A stretch of 64,000 bases of DNA, from NCBI GenBank assembly GCA_032207245.1, contig CM063498.1, positions 58,296,940 through 58,360,939 of the forward strand, given 5' to 3'. Made by a program: the position numbers and the translations under genes. Positions 1-12,884 of the stretch are shown in pieces (within the stretch, counting starts at the first letter, position 1; each line of letters begins with the position of its first letter). This DNA comes from Pardosa pseudoannulata (Eukaryota; Arthropoda; Arachnida; Araneae; Lycosidae). Below the pieces are notes generated by a model, which did no database searches, had not been told where the DNA came from, and was given only the letters and a program-made list of their open reading frames with translations.

Positions 1-323
1 TACTTGTAAAACTGTTTTACCACTCCGTTGCAGTTCTAAAAGAATTCCATTGTATGAAGCGGGTAAGGGGAGATACAATGTCTTCACGTGCCTTACGCAA
101 GATGATCGTTGACCAGATATCCCCTTGTGACCTTTGGTTGTGGGGCTTCCTAAAGGACAAGATCTACCATCAAATGTCAGTATCTGTGTCATATTTGCAG
201 AACAGTATTCGGCGCCATGTTCTTGATATTCCGTCAGACTCATTCCGGTCAGCTGTGGAAAATATGATTCTTCGATTACAGCATGTTGTTGAACATGAAG
301 GAAGACATATTGAGCAAATTTAA
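1..323 (+). pseudogene. C-terminal end of a mariner/Tc1-superfamily-like transposase
   Basis: The frame from 54 to the TAA at 321-323 encodes a typical C-terminus of arthropod DDE/D transposases. It has a PCDLWLWGFLKDKIY block (normally preceded by PDLT, here altered to VDQIS), then a helical tail ending RLQHVVEHEGRHIEQI. In such proteins the last catalytic acidic residue lies just before this block. The N-terminal part is missing because the window starts here. The ATG at 54 is not a credible start. The altered PDLT motif suggests decay. I could not place the 3' inverted repeat of the element. Confidence 0.7.
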
Positions 324-1415
324 TGCTTCTTTTTAATATTATTTAGCATTTATAAAGCATATTAAATGGCTTATATGTATCACAGCACCACCTATAGACG
401 GATTTTTGTACTAAAAAGTTTAATGTAATAAAACAATATGTAATGAATATCAAGAGCATCATTTTAATTATCTGTAGTTCCAATTGTATCACATTTGGAC
501 CAACAGAACATATTCTAGAGTCCTCTGCAGTGGGGAACTTATTTCTTGCTAACCCTGTATACGACTTTGGTGTACAAACATCTCCTCATTGGCCAATGTG
601 CCGAAAAATATGAAGGTTAAAAGACATTTTTGTATATCTGGTGTCATCCTATGTTGAATTAAGCATAAAAGCAATTAGTTATCAACCATAATGTATATCG
701 GAGAATGTAGCTATAGATCAAAGAAATAAAGTTAAAATGATCGATCATAATTTCCGTGATCCATGTGGAAAATAGGAGATAGAAAAGGGCAAAAGTTCGA
801 GATATTTAAAAACTAGATAAATATTTGTTAAACTGAAATGTTATGTAAGAAACGAATCACAGCTCTTTAAAGAAAACATTTACTACAGTAAAAAAATCCT
901 TAAACTTTTTTTCCTAGTTCAAGAAAGATGTCAAAAATGCATGCATAAATCGACAATCCTTCATTTTAAAAAGAGATAAATCTGTCAAGAAAATATCAGA
1001 AATCGTTGAAAGAGGAAAGTTTTTTTGTCCTAGCTTCTGCTTTTTTATTTTTTTCCTGCAGAGCAGATGAAGAGCATGGCGAAAGATGAAATAAGGCTGT
1101 AAGAGAAATCCCCCCACACCTCCTCAGAACAAAACTTTAGCTAGCGATTTTGTTTGCACAATAATTTACCACAATAACAACAAAATATGTGCAATCCCTT
1201 ACATTTATAGAAAGCAAATTATACTTCAGTGGTGGTTTTAAATTATTGTAGTCAATGCCGTTGAAAAAGGGTGGGGATATTTTGGCTGCAACCCGTCATA
1301 AGAATTACTGTATACATTTATTATATAAGTATTGCCGTATTAATTTTCAGATATGAGTTAGGGGGGAGAACACACACCCTGAAAAATTTCACACTATGCC
1401 CCTTACTTGTAACTT
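324..1415. other. AT-rich flank without recognisable genes
   Basis: Short open frames here have no recognisable motif. Part of 324-560 may be the 3' non-coding end of the transposase element, but no terminus can be fixed. Confidence 0.5.
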
Positions 1416-1871
1416 GTAGTGTAACGATCCGTTACATGATCCTAGCGAAAGGAGAGCGGAAGGTGACCTTTCGCAGCTAACAATTACGGTTAGCGGCAGG
1501 TAGAAGCGTGCGGTCCAAACAATAGCCGTTTGTGTACTAGGTCCCGTCAACAAACCCACGACTTACGCTTAAATGGACGTAATTGAAAACTGTCAGTACG
1601 TTGGAGCCAGCGCGTTTGCGCCTTTATGATGACTGCTACTGTCAAAGGACTCGAGTAATAATTATTAATCGAACGATACTGTAGTGTACATCTGGGCCCC
1701 ATTACCTGTGCCACAAAGGAATTTAAGTTGTTTTGGTCGGTTGACTTAAAGACGACCTTTCGGCCACATCTGGAAACGGAACAGCTGATCCAGACGAGGA
1801 GTTGACCGCAAGATTCCGTCACCCTGGGTCTGGAAGGTTCCGGAAGAATCACGTGACGGAAACCGGACCCC

Positions 1872-1879
1872 TATAAAAG
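1872..1879 (+). promoter_or_regulatory. LTR TATA box
   Basis: TATAAAAG follows a GC-rich U3 segment and precedes the presumed R region of the solo LTR. Transcription would be expected to start about 30 bp downstream, near 1903. Confidence 0.6.
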
Positions 1880-2413
1880 AAGATTGGCTGAGCCAAGAAA
1901 GAGGCTTTTTTCTTGAGAGTTGCTTTGGAGCTGTTTTGTGGAGCTCGAGAGGAGTCCACTCGTCTCTCCGGTTGCCGGAGCTTGCTTTGCTTTAGACACC
2001 GCCAGCATCTCTGCTTTTGCTAAGAAGTCGACTTTTGACTTTGGGATCTCATTCCTCATTCCCGTTATCTTAATATTTTTTCTACTTAGTGCATAGAGGT
2101 AGGTCTCTGAGAGTGACCCTTACTCTCATTTTGGATCGTCTTGCATCCTGTGTTTCCTCAAGGAACTCCAACGTGATACACACTCTGAGCGTTTGAACCT
2201 CAGTGTGGAAGCCAACTGTACTGATCGTCAGCCCGGAGATTATAGTGTCAGCGTTTCGTAACGGCACTAATTAGCGAACTGTTCCAGTGTTCGAGAAGAA
2301 CTAGCTTCACTGTAATCATGCATTATAATTGTATTAACGTTATCTCAGCACGAGATCTCAGAAGGTTTAGAATCTACTGAAACCTGTACATAGCTGTTCA
2401 TAATTATTTAACG

Positions 2414-2419
2414 AATAAA
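2414..2419 (+). terminator. LTR polyadenylation signal AATAAA
   Basis: AATAAA lies about 80 bp before the LTR end and marks the probable R/U5 boundary region. Confidence 0.55.
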
Positions 2420-2499
2420 GTATTTAATCCAGAGTAAACGGTTGTCCAGCCTGTGTCATTGACGGCTTCGCCTACCCCTACTTCAGGAGTTCACAGTAG

Positions 2500-5143
<2,644 letters not shown>

Positions 5144-5157
5144 CAACTCTTTAAGGT

Positions 5158-5334
5158 TTTGGTTTTGGTTTGGAGTGCTACGGTCTACTTTTTGCAACAT
5201 AATGCTAATGAGACCGGGACCTACAGCTTAAAGCCGATTCCAAACGGCTACGAACATCCATGCCACTGTGGGATTCGAACCCACGAACTCCGGTACCGAA
5301 GGCCAGCACCCTAACCAATCGGCCATCGTTCGGC
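5158..5334 (-). mobile_element. tRNA-derived SINE, full length, with target duplications
   Basis: Read on the minus strand it begins GGCCGAACGATGGCC, with an A box TGGCCGATTGG (5315-5325) and a B box GGTTCGAATCC (5271-5281). A non-tRNA body and a CCAAACCAAAACC-type tail at 5158 follow. It is flanked by identical 14-bp direct repeats CAACTCTTTAAGGT (5144-5157 and 5335-5348), the mark of LINE-mediated retroposition. The tRNA head resembles serine/leucine tRNAs (GTGGCCGANTGGTTA). The same family occurs at least three more times in good form in this window. Confidence 0.9.
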
Positions 5335-5348
5335 CAACTCTTTAAGGT

Positions 5349-6598
5349 CTTTGCGTAATTGATGCTAGTTGTCACTAGTACCAAGAGATGGCGCCAGATA
5401 TTCCAAAAGAAAAGAGGAACACATAATGTCCTAAAGAATGTTATTTTTTTATTTTTAGTTAGTTGTTAGTTATGTAAGTTGTTGTGAGTTCTGTTTTAGT
5501 AGTGTATATGTGTAGTGTATATGTGTGTGTTGTCTAACGGGGAAAAGTTCTAAGTTCCCTGTACACATGTCGTGCTTTGTGTTTAATAAAATATAAAAAG
5601 CCTAGTTTGCGTTATATTTATAGGTTTATAGCTGTAATTTATAGGTCCCATGACTGTCATTTTATAGTGGATCTCCTATTCCAGCATTCCAACCAGGTAA
5701 GCACGTCTACCCTACTGTTCATTTTTCTGGTACTCATCCGTCTGATATGAGCGAAATGAGAAGCTTATATATTATAAAATGTTTTGTGTTATTGTAGATA
5801 TTTTAGAAATGAACCTGCAAGTAATGTCGGGTACACATTCCTTAGTTATTTCCTTAGTGTTGGAACTTTGTTTCTCCATTAGAGAATTTTATTGTAAAAG
5901 AGTTTTGTTCCAACAGTCTTTTTCAGCTCCTTCAATCCACTTCTCTCTTCTTCTGTTGCTAAAAAGTTTACCTTTGTTATTTCTTTAATTATATTCTTCT
6001 CATTTCTTCTTTGGGCGTGTCCAAGCCATCGGATTCTTTGTGCCTTTATGTATCTCACTATATCTTCATTTTCTATTAGTCTTTCAATTTCTCTCTTAGT
6101 TTTTCTGATACATAATTATTTTCTAATTTTTTTTCTGAATACTTTGCTTAATATTTATTTTTTCAAAAACCTTTAGATATTCTCAGTCTTTAGTAATTAA
6201 TATCTATGTTTCTCCTGCATATGTGATAATAGGTATAATTAAAGTTTTATAAAATAGCAGCCTTTGAAATCTGAATACCGAAATTTTTCACGAATACAAT
6301 AATTACTTGTACGAAGTAAAGATTTTTTTTTTTTTTAATTGACTGGGGATTTTTACACTTGAATGATCTTTTCGAATCAACTCTAGGATCCGGTATTGAG
6401 TATGACCCCTATAGTCGTCAGTCAATCGGTATTAACTATCATGGCCCGCAGTGCCAGCATGATAGGGGCCTCATCTATATGCTTGGCCATCAACAGATAC
6501 TGCTGAAAGCATTCATTCTCAAGAATCGGTAGATGGAATTTCACTTTCGGCATTTTCTATACGAAACTAACAACCGAATTTATATTTATTTATTTATT

Positions 6599-6635
<37 letters not shown>

Positions 6636-6918
6636 TTATGGTAGTGCGTTGTTAAAATCAATATGTCGTCGTTGCGACAATAAAACTGACTAGTTGCTTT
6701 TTTTTACGAAAATGAGTTACTCCCATTCACCTACGAGTAATGTTATTTTAAGCATTTATAGAGTACTTCTGAGAAAATGAATGTCCGTTTATCGCAAACT
6801 GTAATTTCCTGTCCAGTTTTTTATTCTTCTTTCAAAATTTTAAAAGGTATCTCTTTTAAAAAGTAAACCTTTCAAAAGTTTAAAATTTTAAAAACCATTC
6901 TATGTGTGGAAATTTCGA

Positions 6919-6919
<1 letters not shown>
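5349..6919. other. Intergenic sequence with possible decayed repeats
   Basis: 5380-5720 contains a short GT-rich stretch and AATAAAATATAAAAAG at about 5585, reminiscent of an LTR or transcript 3' end, but no paired ends were found. 6340-6560 is less AT-rich and ends near a TTTA/T tract (about 6580-6634), perhaps an old retroposon. No coding function is recognised. Confidence 0.4.
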
Positions 6920-6974
<55 letters not shown>

Positions 6975-6975
6975 G

Positions 6976-7062
<87 letters not shown>
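6920..7062. repeat. Compound microsatellite (AT)n-(GTAT)n-(AT)n-(GT)n
   Basis: About 140 bp of alternating purine-pyrimidine repeats ending in a run of GT that abuts the inverted-repeat element starting at 7063. Confidence 0.95.
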
Positions 7063-7066
<4 letters not shown>

Positions 7067-7488
7067 AGACGGACTTCTGGACGGGTGGTGATAGTCATGG
7101 CCATAAAAATGATACCGTTTCAGCTAAAGACCTTTATTAAGATAACGTTGGAGGACGGGTTCCCACTTCATCATAGGGACAGGACAAACTGAAGGGTCAG
7201 CTAGCATGAAGTTCTATGTGCAAGACACGTACACCTCGGTCAACATCTGTGGAAAAATATCTAGAAAAATCTGTCTCCGACAGCGTGTATCTCCTTTTTA
7301 TTTGGAAATTTCCTAAATTGTCCGCTAGGGCCATGTAGGATTATATTTGGTCAGGCCCCTTCTCTGAGGTCGTAAACTGTAGCCCCAGTGGTCAATTTAG
7401 GTTAGAGGTTAAAAAGGGGAATGCAAAATAACGCGGGAAATTTTAGCCCTTGATTTAAGTTTTGAAAACCCATGAGAATTTTCCTTAC

Positions 7489-7561
<73 letters not shown>

Positions 7562-8070
7562 ATGAAATTTCTGGTAATGTGATAGTTTAATGAAGCCAAC
7601 GTAAATTTATAGCCGAAATCCCTCATAAAGGCCCGAGAAAATTGTAGTGGGTTTTCAAATTTTAAATCAACGACAAAAAACCTCGTTTGCCTTTGCTTTT
7701 CTCTTTTTAACCCCTAATCTAAACTGACCTCTTCTCAATCTAGGGGCTACAATTCACAAGGGGTCTTATGAACTAAAACTTTATGATTTTAGCAGTCAAT
7801 TTAGGAAATTCACTAACAAAAAGGAGATGCACGCTATCGGAGACAGATTTTCACAGAGATTTTGGCTGAGATTTTCGCATGGATTTTGGCCCAGATGTTA
7901 CTTAGCCTTTTACTTAGAACTTCATATTAGTTTATCCCTCAGTTTGTCCCGAACCAACAATGAAGTGGGAACCTGGTCACCCAACTTGCTGTAAATAAAG
8001 GTCTTTGATTAAAATGGTGTCTTCTTCTGGCCATAACTGCTGCCATCATTCGTAGATTAGTCTTATTACA
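7063..8070. mobile_element. Foldback-type inverted repeat, arms about 415-435 bp
   Basis: Sequence 7063-7478 recurs in reverse complement at about 7636-8070. Matching landmarks include AATAAGAC / GTCTTATT at the outer tips, GTTCCCACTTCAT / ATGAAGTGGGAAC, AAAGACCTTTATT / AATAAAGGTCTTT, ATCTGTCTCCGA / TCGGAGACAGAT, AATTTCCTAAATTG / CAATTTAGGAAATT and GAAAACCCA / TGGGTTTTC. The arms are clearly diverged. The spacer holds an (AT)n array (7489-7559). It could be one foldback DNA transposon or two oppositely oriented copies of one repeat. No transposase is visible inside. Confidence 0.75.
7489..7559. repeat. (AT)n microsatellite inside the inverted repeat
   Basis: AT dinucleotide array with one TACAT interruption, in the spacer between the two arms. 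Confidence 0.9.
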
Positions 8071-8074
8071 TATA

Positions 8075-9266
8075 CACTGTCTACCAATAAATATTTGGAC
8101 ACCTATGCAAATGGCGATATCTGCTGTCCTAAGGTACATCACGGACCTCCGCCGGTATACATCGTGTAGGAAACAGCATAGGCATTAGTCGCATGCAAGA
8201 AGCCGCGCAGTTCGGAGCTCTCTGATTTCGAGAAAGGTATAATTAACGGGTATCACAAAAGTGGCCGATCCTTAAGGGTCATATCTAGCGATCTGAAGTA
8301 CCCAAAATCGACAGTGGCCTATGTTATTAAGAAGTGGAAGGTGAGCGGTGATTGTCGGGATGTGCCCCGAGTCTGCAGACCATCGAAACTGGGAGATAGA
8401 GACCGATGAATGCTGTCCAGAGAAATTCGGAAGAACCGCGTCCAACCGATGACCCTTATCCGCGAGAAGTTTCAACAGCTATCCGGGAGTATTGTTTCGT
8501 TGAATACCATCCGTAAGGAAGCACATCTGTTTGGTTTTCATGGTCGTGTTACTGTCCATAAGCCTGCTCGGTTAATGTGGTGCAAAGCAAATCGAAATTG
8601 GACCTTAGATCAGTGGAAACGGGTTCTTTAGAGCGACGAATCAAGGTTCACCCTTTACCGATCGGATGGCAGGGTCTGGGTCTGAAGTCTGCCTGGAGAA
8701 CGTCTAGTGCCAGAATGCATTGCGTAAACAGTCAAGTTTGGCGGAAGTGGAATTATGATTTGGGGGTGTTTCTCCTGGTATGGACTGGGACCCTTGGTCC
8801 CCATTCATGGTAAGCTCAATGCCGATGCCCACTGTACTGTTTTAGATGACAATGTGCTTCCTCCGTTGTGGCAGTTATACGGGTTGAACCCCTGTTACTT
8901 TCAGGATGACAATGCCAGTTGTCATGTTTCGAGGTTAACCAAGGCTTAATATGGTGCGAATAGAGTTCATCGAATGGACTGGCCTGCCCAGAGCCCAGAC
9001 CTGAACCCTATCGAGAACCTCTGGGACGAGTTTAATCGCCAAATTAAGGGATGCACTACCCTTCCAAAATCGTTGAAGAAACTTGTACGTCTACTCCAAG
9101 CCGAGTGGAAAACAATACCATTAGCTGTAATACAAAGACTTGTGGAAAGTATCCCTCGGAGGGTTTACGCTGTAATTGCCTCTCGTGGAGGCTCTACAAA
9201 CTATTGATTTTGAATCAAGTTTTTCTTTCCTATCACAGGTGTCCAAATACTTATTGGCAGACAGTG
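8075..9266 (+). mobile_element. Tc1-like DNA transposon, full length but dead
   Basis: The terminal inverted repeats match closely: 5' CACTGTCTACCAATAA... and, read in reverse from the 3' end, CACTGTCTGCCAATAAG..., both continuing to TATTTGGACACCT. TA precedes the 5' end. The 3' flank is TGTATA, where a 2-bp slip in the repeat blurs the TA duplication. The 1.19-kb length fits a complete Tc1-family element with one transposase gene. It lies 4 bp outside the right arm of the inverted repeat. Confidence 0.9.
8215..9207 (+). pseudogene. Tc1-like DD34E transposase pseudogene
   Basis: A single reading frame runs from ELSDFEKGIINGYHKSG (N-terminal helix-turn-helix) to the TGA at 9205-9207. It is broken by five in-frame stops (8407, 8629, 8683, 8725 and 8947) and has no frameshift. 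Catalytic positions are visible: D in SDESRFTLY, D in [10 protein letters not shown], and E in SPDLNPIENLWDEF, with 34 residues between the second D and the E, the DD34E signature of Tc1. The loss of function comes from point changes only. The exact original start is unclear. Confidence 0.9.
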
Positions 9267-9379
9267 TGTATATATATGTGTGTTTGTGTGCTCGCGCATC
9301 AGAATCCACGAAAGACAGCGTTCCTACACTTCTGCCTTTCATTCTCTAAAATGAAAAGGCCTGATAACTTTTTTAATGT

Positions 9380-9402
9380 TTTATTTATTTATTTATTTAT
9401 TT

Positions 9403-9433
<31 letters not shown>

Positions 9434-9434
9434 T
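9380..9434. repeat. (TTTA)n microsatellite
   Basis: Tandem TTTA/ATTT units with one phase break. Confidence 0.9.
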
Positions 9435-10025
9435 TGAAAATGTAGACAAAAAATTACAAATTATTCCCTAATCATCAATAAGAAAATGGATGAAGTGCTC
9501 TAAAAATCAATTTTCTATGGGATGTAAAATATAAGGAAATAAGTACAGTACTTCAAAATTCTTCATTTCTAATAGTGTAACAAATTTTCTATTTAATTAA
9601 CTAATAACTTATTATTAAATTGTGTGTTATCCCGGTGATTGCTGGTGAATCCAACAAAATCACTATCAAACGCTTAAAAATTTTAGCATTTAGCCAAAAC
9701 TGGACATACTGAACCTTTTATTATAGTGGACTTTTTATTGTGCCCACATATAGTTTACTATAACGAGGTTCGACTGTATTATTTAAGTGGCATCTTATTA
9801 TTGTAAACTAGACAGGCTAAATAACAAATAGATCTATTTTAATAATAAAATAACTAATCTCCTTAAACATTTTCAATTTCTCCCTCTCTCTCTCGCTTTC
9901 TTTTAAATAACGCGAGAGCAAATGCCTAAATGCCTACTAAGCATTCAGCCATACAACGCCGTTGGTTGTTGGCCATTTTATTATGCTAGCACCATATGGG
10001 CGGCAAACGTTTCACCCAATGAGGT
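9435..10025. other. Intergenic AT-rich sequence
   Basis: No gene is seen. 9660-9775 contains CACTATCAAACG... and a stretch ending AACGAGGTTCGACTGTATTA, which resembles a decayed pogo-type end, but no partner terminus was found. Confidence 0.4.
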
Positions 10026-10203
10026 TTAGTTTGGTTTATTTCGACCACTATGCTTTACTTTTTCTGCACCTTTTTACTCGTGGAACCAGGAACTACTGCG
10101 TAAAGCTGATTCCGAACGAATTTGAAGATCCATACCAGAAGGAGGATTCGAAACTATAATAAATTATGGTACCAAAGAGCAACTTCGTACCCATTCGATC
10201 ACA
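10026..10203 (-). repeat. Diverged copy of the tRNA-derived SINE
   Basis: The order of the SINE landmarks is kept on the minus strand: tail TTTGGTTT, GTAAAGCTGATTCCGAACG, a B-box remnant GGATTCGAAA and a head ending near CATTCGATCACAT. Many substitutions mark it as an old copy. Confidence 0.65.
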
Positions 10204-10769
10204 TAAGAGAAGACAACACACACTTACTGCCAATCGTTATTCTAGTAGACCACCAGATGCGGAACGTAATGGATTTAAGCGCCGCGATGTTCAACACTGG
10301 TGGGTGAAATTGAGAAGGGTTTGCAACCTAATGCGAAGTGCAGTAGATTAGCGTCAGTAGTGCCAAGGTTTAAATAGTTGTTTGTGGACATGGTTGGTAT
10401 GTCGAATCTTTCATGAGCATCACAATCACACAATCACCAGATCTCAACATTACTGGGCCTTTGTGGTTTATTTTGAAGAGAAAATGCGTGATCGCTGTAC
10501 ACTTTCACCATCTTTATCTAAACTTCTAACTTTTTTTTTCAGGAAGAATAATATAAGTTTCCATTGGTAACCGTACAGGACATGTATGCATCTATTCTGA
10601 GAAGACTGCAGGCTGCTTTGAATGCAAACGGTTTTACACGCAGTACTAGGCATATTAATATGTTTCCTCCTAGGTATTTCCATATTTTTGTCAACTCCTG
10701 GATAACTCCAGTTCTACATAATGCATTTCCAGTACACTAAAACCTTTATTTCAAATTATTTCTTCTCCC

Positions 10770-10823
10770 AAATGTTGAAAAGCATGTAGTGAGTCTAAAT
10801 GTTGTAAAGCATGTAGTGAGTCT
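10770..10823. repeat. 27-bp tandem duplication
   Basis: Two adjacent units of 27 bp (10770-10796 and 10797-10823), each reading AAATGTTG(A/T)AAAGCATG and so on, with one mismatch. Confidence 0.9.
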
Positions 10824-11404
10824 CTGATGCACTCTAGACGAGAGTAAATCGAAAATAAGTGGTTAGGCTGAATCGGTATTTATCTGGAAAGATAAAACTA
10901 CCAAAAGATCGACTCTAAATATTTCGCCGACCCTGACAAAAATATAAAATGCCATCCCCTTCCCGCATGTTAAAAATTAATATTAAAAGAGATAAATTGT
11001 TGACACAAACCTATGAAACCTAGAGCAGTCTTTACAAACTTAAAGCCCAATAAAAAATATATTTATGAAAATCCACAAAATAAATTAAAAAACGAGAAGA
11101 AAGACAAAAAGAATCACCCTTCAATCTATGATATCTATGGAAACTTTAAATATTGTGAAATCAATCTCAAAACTTATGCTGAGATTTCTCGTTCCCCCGT
11201 AAAACGTATATAATATATTGGTATAGTTTTATGGCCATTCAATTAAACATACCACTTTTTTATAGTTGTTCTCTTTAGAATTAAATAATGAAAGATTATA
11301 GATATTAACATCATAAAAACTGCGAAAGAAAGAAATCGATAAGCATAAAGTTCGATTAATTCGGTATTTCACACATCAATGTTTTTCTCCCTCTCACAGC
11401 CACA

Positions 11405-11559
11405 ATGCCGCTCCCGAATTTTAGCACCTCAGACAAATGTCTAGGTTGTCCATTTATTGAGTGCACCGTGTTCCCCGATACGTCCAAAGTCAATGTGTGT
11501 GACCACTACATTCAACGGGCCCACTTGAACTCAGAAGTGAGTGGAGTGCAAACATCCTA
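11405..11559 (+). other. Short Cys/His-rich open frame, unrecognised
   Basis: The frame from the ATG at 11405 encodes 51 residues with a C-x4-C...H-x5-H spacing (CPFIEC ... DHYIQRAH) that could be a degenerate C2H2 zinc finger. Just upstream, GTTTTTCTCCCTCTCACAG (ending at 11399 or 11400) looks like a good 3' splice site. The stretch is richer in GC than its surroundings. The Tc1 element at 11560 inserted at the TA of what was a TAA stop (TCC TA|A), so the frame ended there before insertion. It could be an exon remnant, a retroelement zinc finger or chance; no function is claimed. Confidence 0.3.
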
Positions 11560-11865
11560 CACAGTCCAGTCATATTAATGTGACCACTACCTACTTTAGA
11601 CGTCAAAATCAAATAATCAATTGCAGAATGCAAGTGTTATCATCCAATTTGGTGAATATATAAAGTGTGTTGGAAAACATTTCAGTTCTTGAAGTCATGC
11701 AGAAACGGAGCGATTTATCTGACATCCAAAAAGGCATGATCATTGGCTTTTGGGTCAAGGGTGGAAGAATTTCCGAAACAGCTAGTTTTGTAAACTGTTC
11801 GCGGGCCACCGTGGTAAAAGTCTACTGTGCATGGTAAAATGGCACCATCCAAAATCAGTGACAGA

Positions 11866-11987
11866 GCAAATGTAGGGCACCAAGGGCCGTAAATGGCAGT
11901 ACTGAATGACGGCTGTGGAGATGCTTTCGGGCGAATAGATGTGCAACCGTTGAGCAACTGACCACTCAGATGAACCAAGGGACTATC
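11866..11987 (+). repeat. Source copy of a 120-bp internal duplication
   Basis: The segment beginning GCAAATGTAGGGCACCAAGG reappears 636 bp downstream without indels and with only a few mismatches. Confidence 0.9.
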
Positions 11988-12501
11988 AACAGTGTCTTCA
12001 AAACAACAGTTCAGAGAATGTTGCTGCGTAAGGGCCTCCGCAGCAGATGCTTGGTTAATTCACTTATGCTGATTGCTGTTTATCGGCAACGAGGGCTGGA
12101 ATTTGCACCCCAGTACCACATTTGCCCTTCCACTGAGTGAAGACAGGAGGCTTTTTCCGATGAATCATGTTTTATGCTTCATCGGACAGATGCACGTAGG
12201 CGAATACGGCGTGAAACGTCTGAAAGAAAACGTCCTATAAAACAATTGCCGAAAGGATCCAAGCTGGAGGAAGGAGTATTATGGTCTGAGGAATGTTTTC
12301 GTATTACTCTCTGGGTCTACTCATCATTGTGGAACACATGATAGATCAATACAAGTATGCATCTATCCTTGCGGACCATATTCAACCCTACATGCGATTG
12401 TATTTCCTCAGGATGATGGCATCTAACGGCAGGACAATGCGATATGTCATAAAGCTCGCAGTGTACATGCGTGGTTTGAAGAGCATCATAATGAGTTTAC
12501 C

Positions 12502-12623
12502 GCAAATGTAGGGCACCAAGGGCCTTAAATGGCAGTGCTGAATGACGGCTGTGAAGATGCTTTCGGGCGAATAGATGTGCAACCGTTGAGCAGCTGACCA
12601 CCCAGATGAACCAAGGGGCTCTC
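12502..12623 (+). repeat. Displaced copy of the 120-bp duplication
   Basis: Near-identical to 11866-11987 and inserted between the codons for EEHHNEFT and the PTIFPDLNPIENLW block of the transposase. The insert is close to 40 codons long. Confidence 0.9.
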
Positions 12624-12884
12624 CCTTAGCCAACAATTTTCCCGGACTTGAACCTAATCGAGAATCTGTGGGACCGCCTCGATCGGTTTGTCACACCATG
12701 AATCCTTTCTCAAATAACCTAACGCAGCTGTCCATGGTACTGGAGTCGGCATAGCTCAACAGGAGTGAACACCTTCAGGAAACTAATAGAATTTTATTCT
12801 GTACTTCTCACATAAGTCCACTCTGTAAAAGGTGGTTATTCTAGATTTTGAAAGGTGATGACATTAATATGACTGTACTGTGTA

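Larger units (their letters stand above)
1420..2495 (+). mobile_element. Solo LTR of an LTR retrotransposon (1,076 bp)
   Basis: The segment starts TGTAACG and ends GTTCACA (TG...CA) and is flanked by an identical 4-bp GTAG at 1416-1419 and 2496-2499. It carries a TATA box (TATAAAAG, 1872-1879) and a polyadenylation signal (AATAAA, 2414-2419) in the order expected for U3-R-U5, which sets the + orientation. It is clearly richer in GC than its surroundings. No primer-binding site, gag or pol follows, so this is best read as a solo LTR left by recombination. Open frames on the minus strand inside it are chance. The superfamily (Ty3/gypsy or BEL) cannot be told from the LTR alone. Confidence 0.75.
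11697..12790 (+). pseudogene. Tc1-like transposase pseudogene with internal duplication
   Basis: The ATG at 11697 opens with RSDLSDIQKGMIIGFWVKGG, a Tc1-type helix-turn-helix start. The first in-frame stop is TAA at 11835-11837; more stops and frameshifts follow. Catalytic segments can still be read in different frames: FSDESCFMLHRTD (about 12157-12195), QDNAICHKARSVHAWFEEHH (about 12432-12491) and FPDLNPIENLWDRLDR (about 12640-12685). A copy of an N-terminal segment sits between the second and third, separating the last two catalytic residues. Confidence 0.85.
11560..12882 (+). mobile_element. Second Tc1-like DNA transposon, dead
   Basis: The ends are inverted repeats: 5' CACAGTCCAGTCATATTAATG and, in reverse from the 3' end, CACAGTACAGTCATATTAATG. 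TA is present on both sides (11558-11559 and 12883-12884). Length is 1,323 bp, longer than expected because of an internal 120-bp duplication. It is a different Tc1 subfamily from the element at 8075. Confidence 0.9.

Noticed and set aside
1547..2267. Three open frames on the minus strand (61-101 codons)
   Set aside because: They lie wholly inside the solo LTR, opposite to its TATA/AATAAA orientation, and show no domain.
6880..7192. Open frames rich in Tyr-Ile on both strands
   Set aside because: Translation of (AT)n/(GT)n microsatellite; the same applies to 4061-4258, 7402-7626 and 21012-21269.
9051..9437. 128-codon open frame on the + strand
   Set aside because: It is in another frame of the Tc1 transposase and runs through the 3' inverted repeat into a TTTA repeat.
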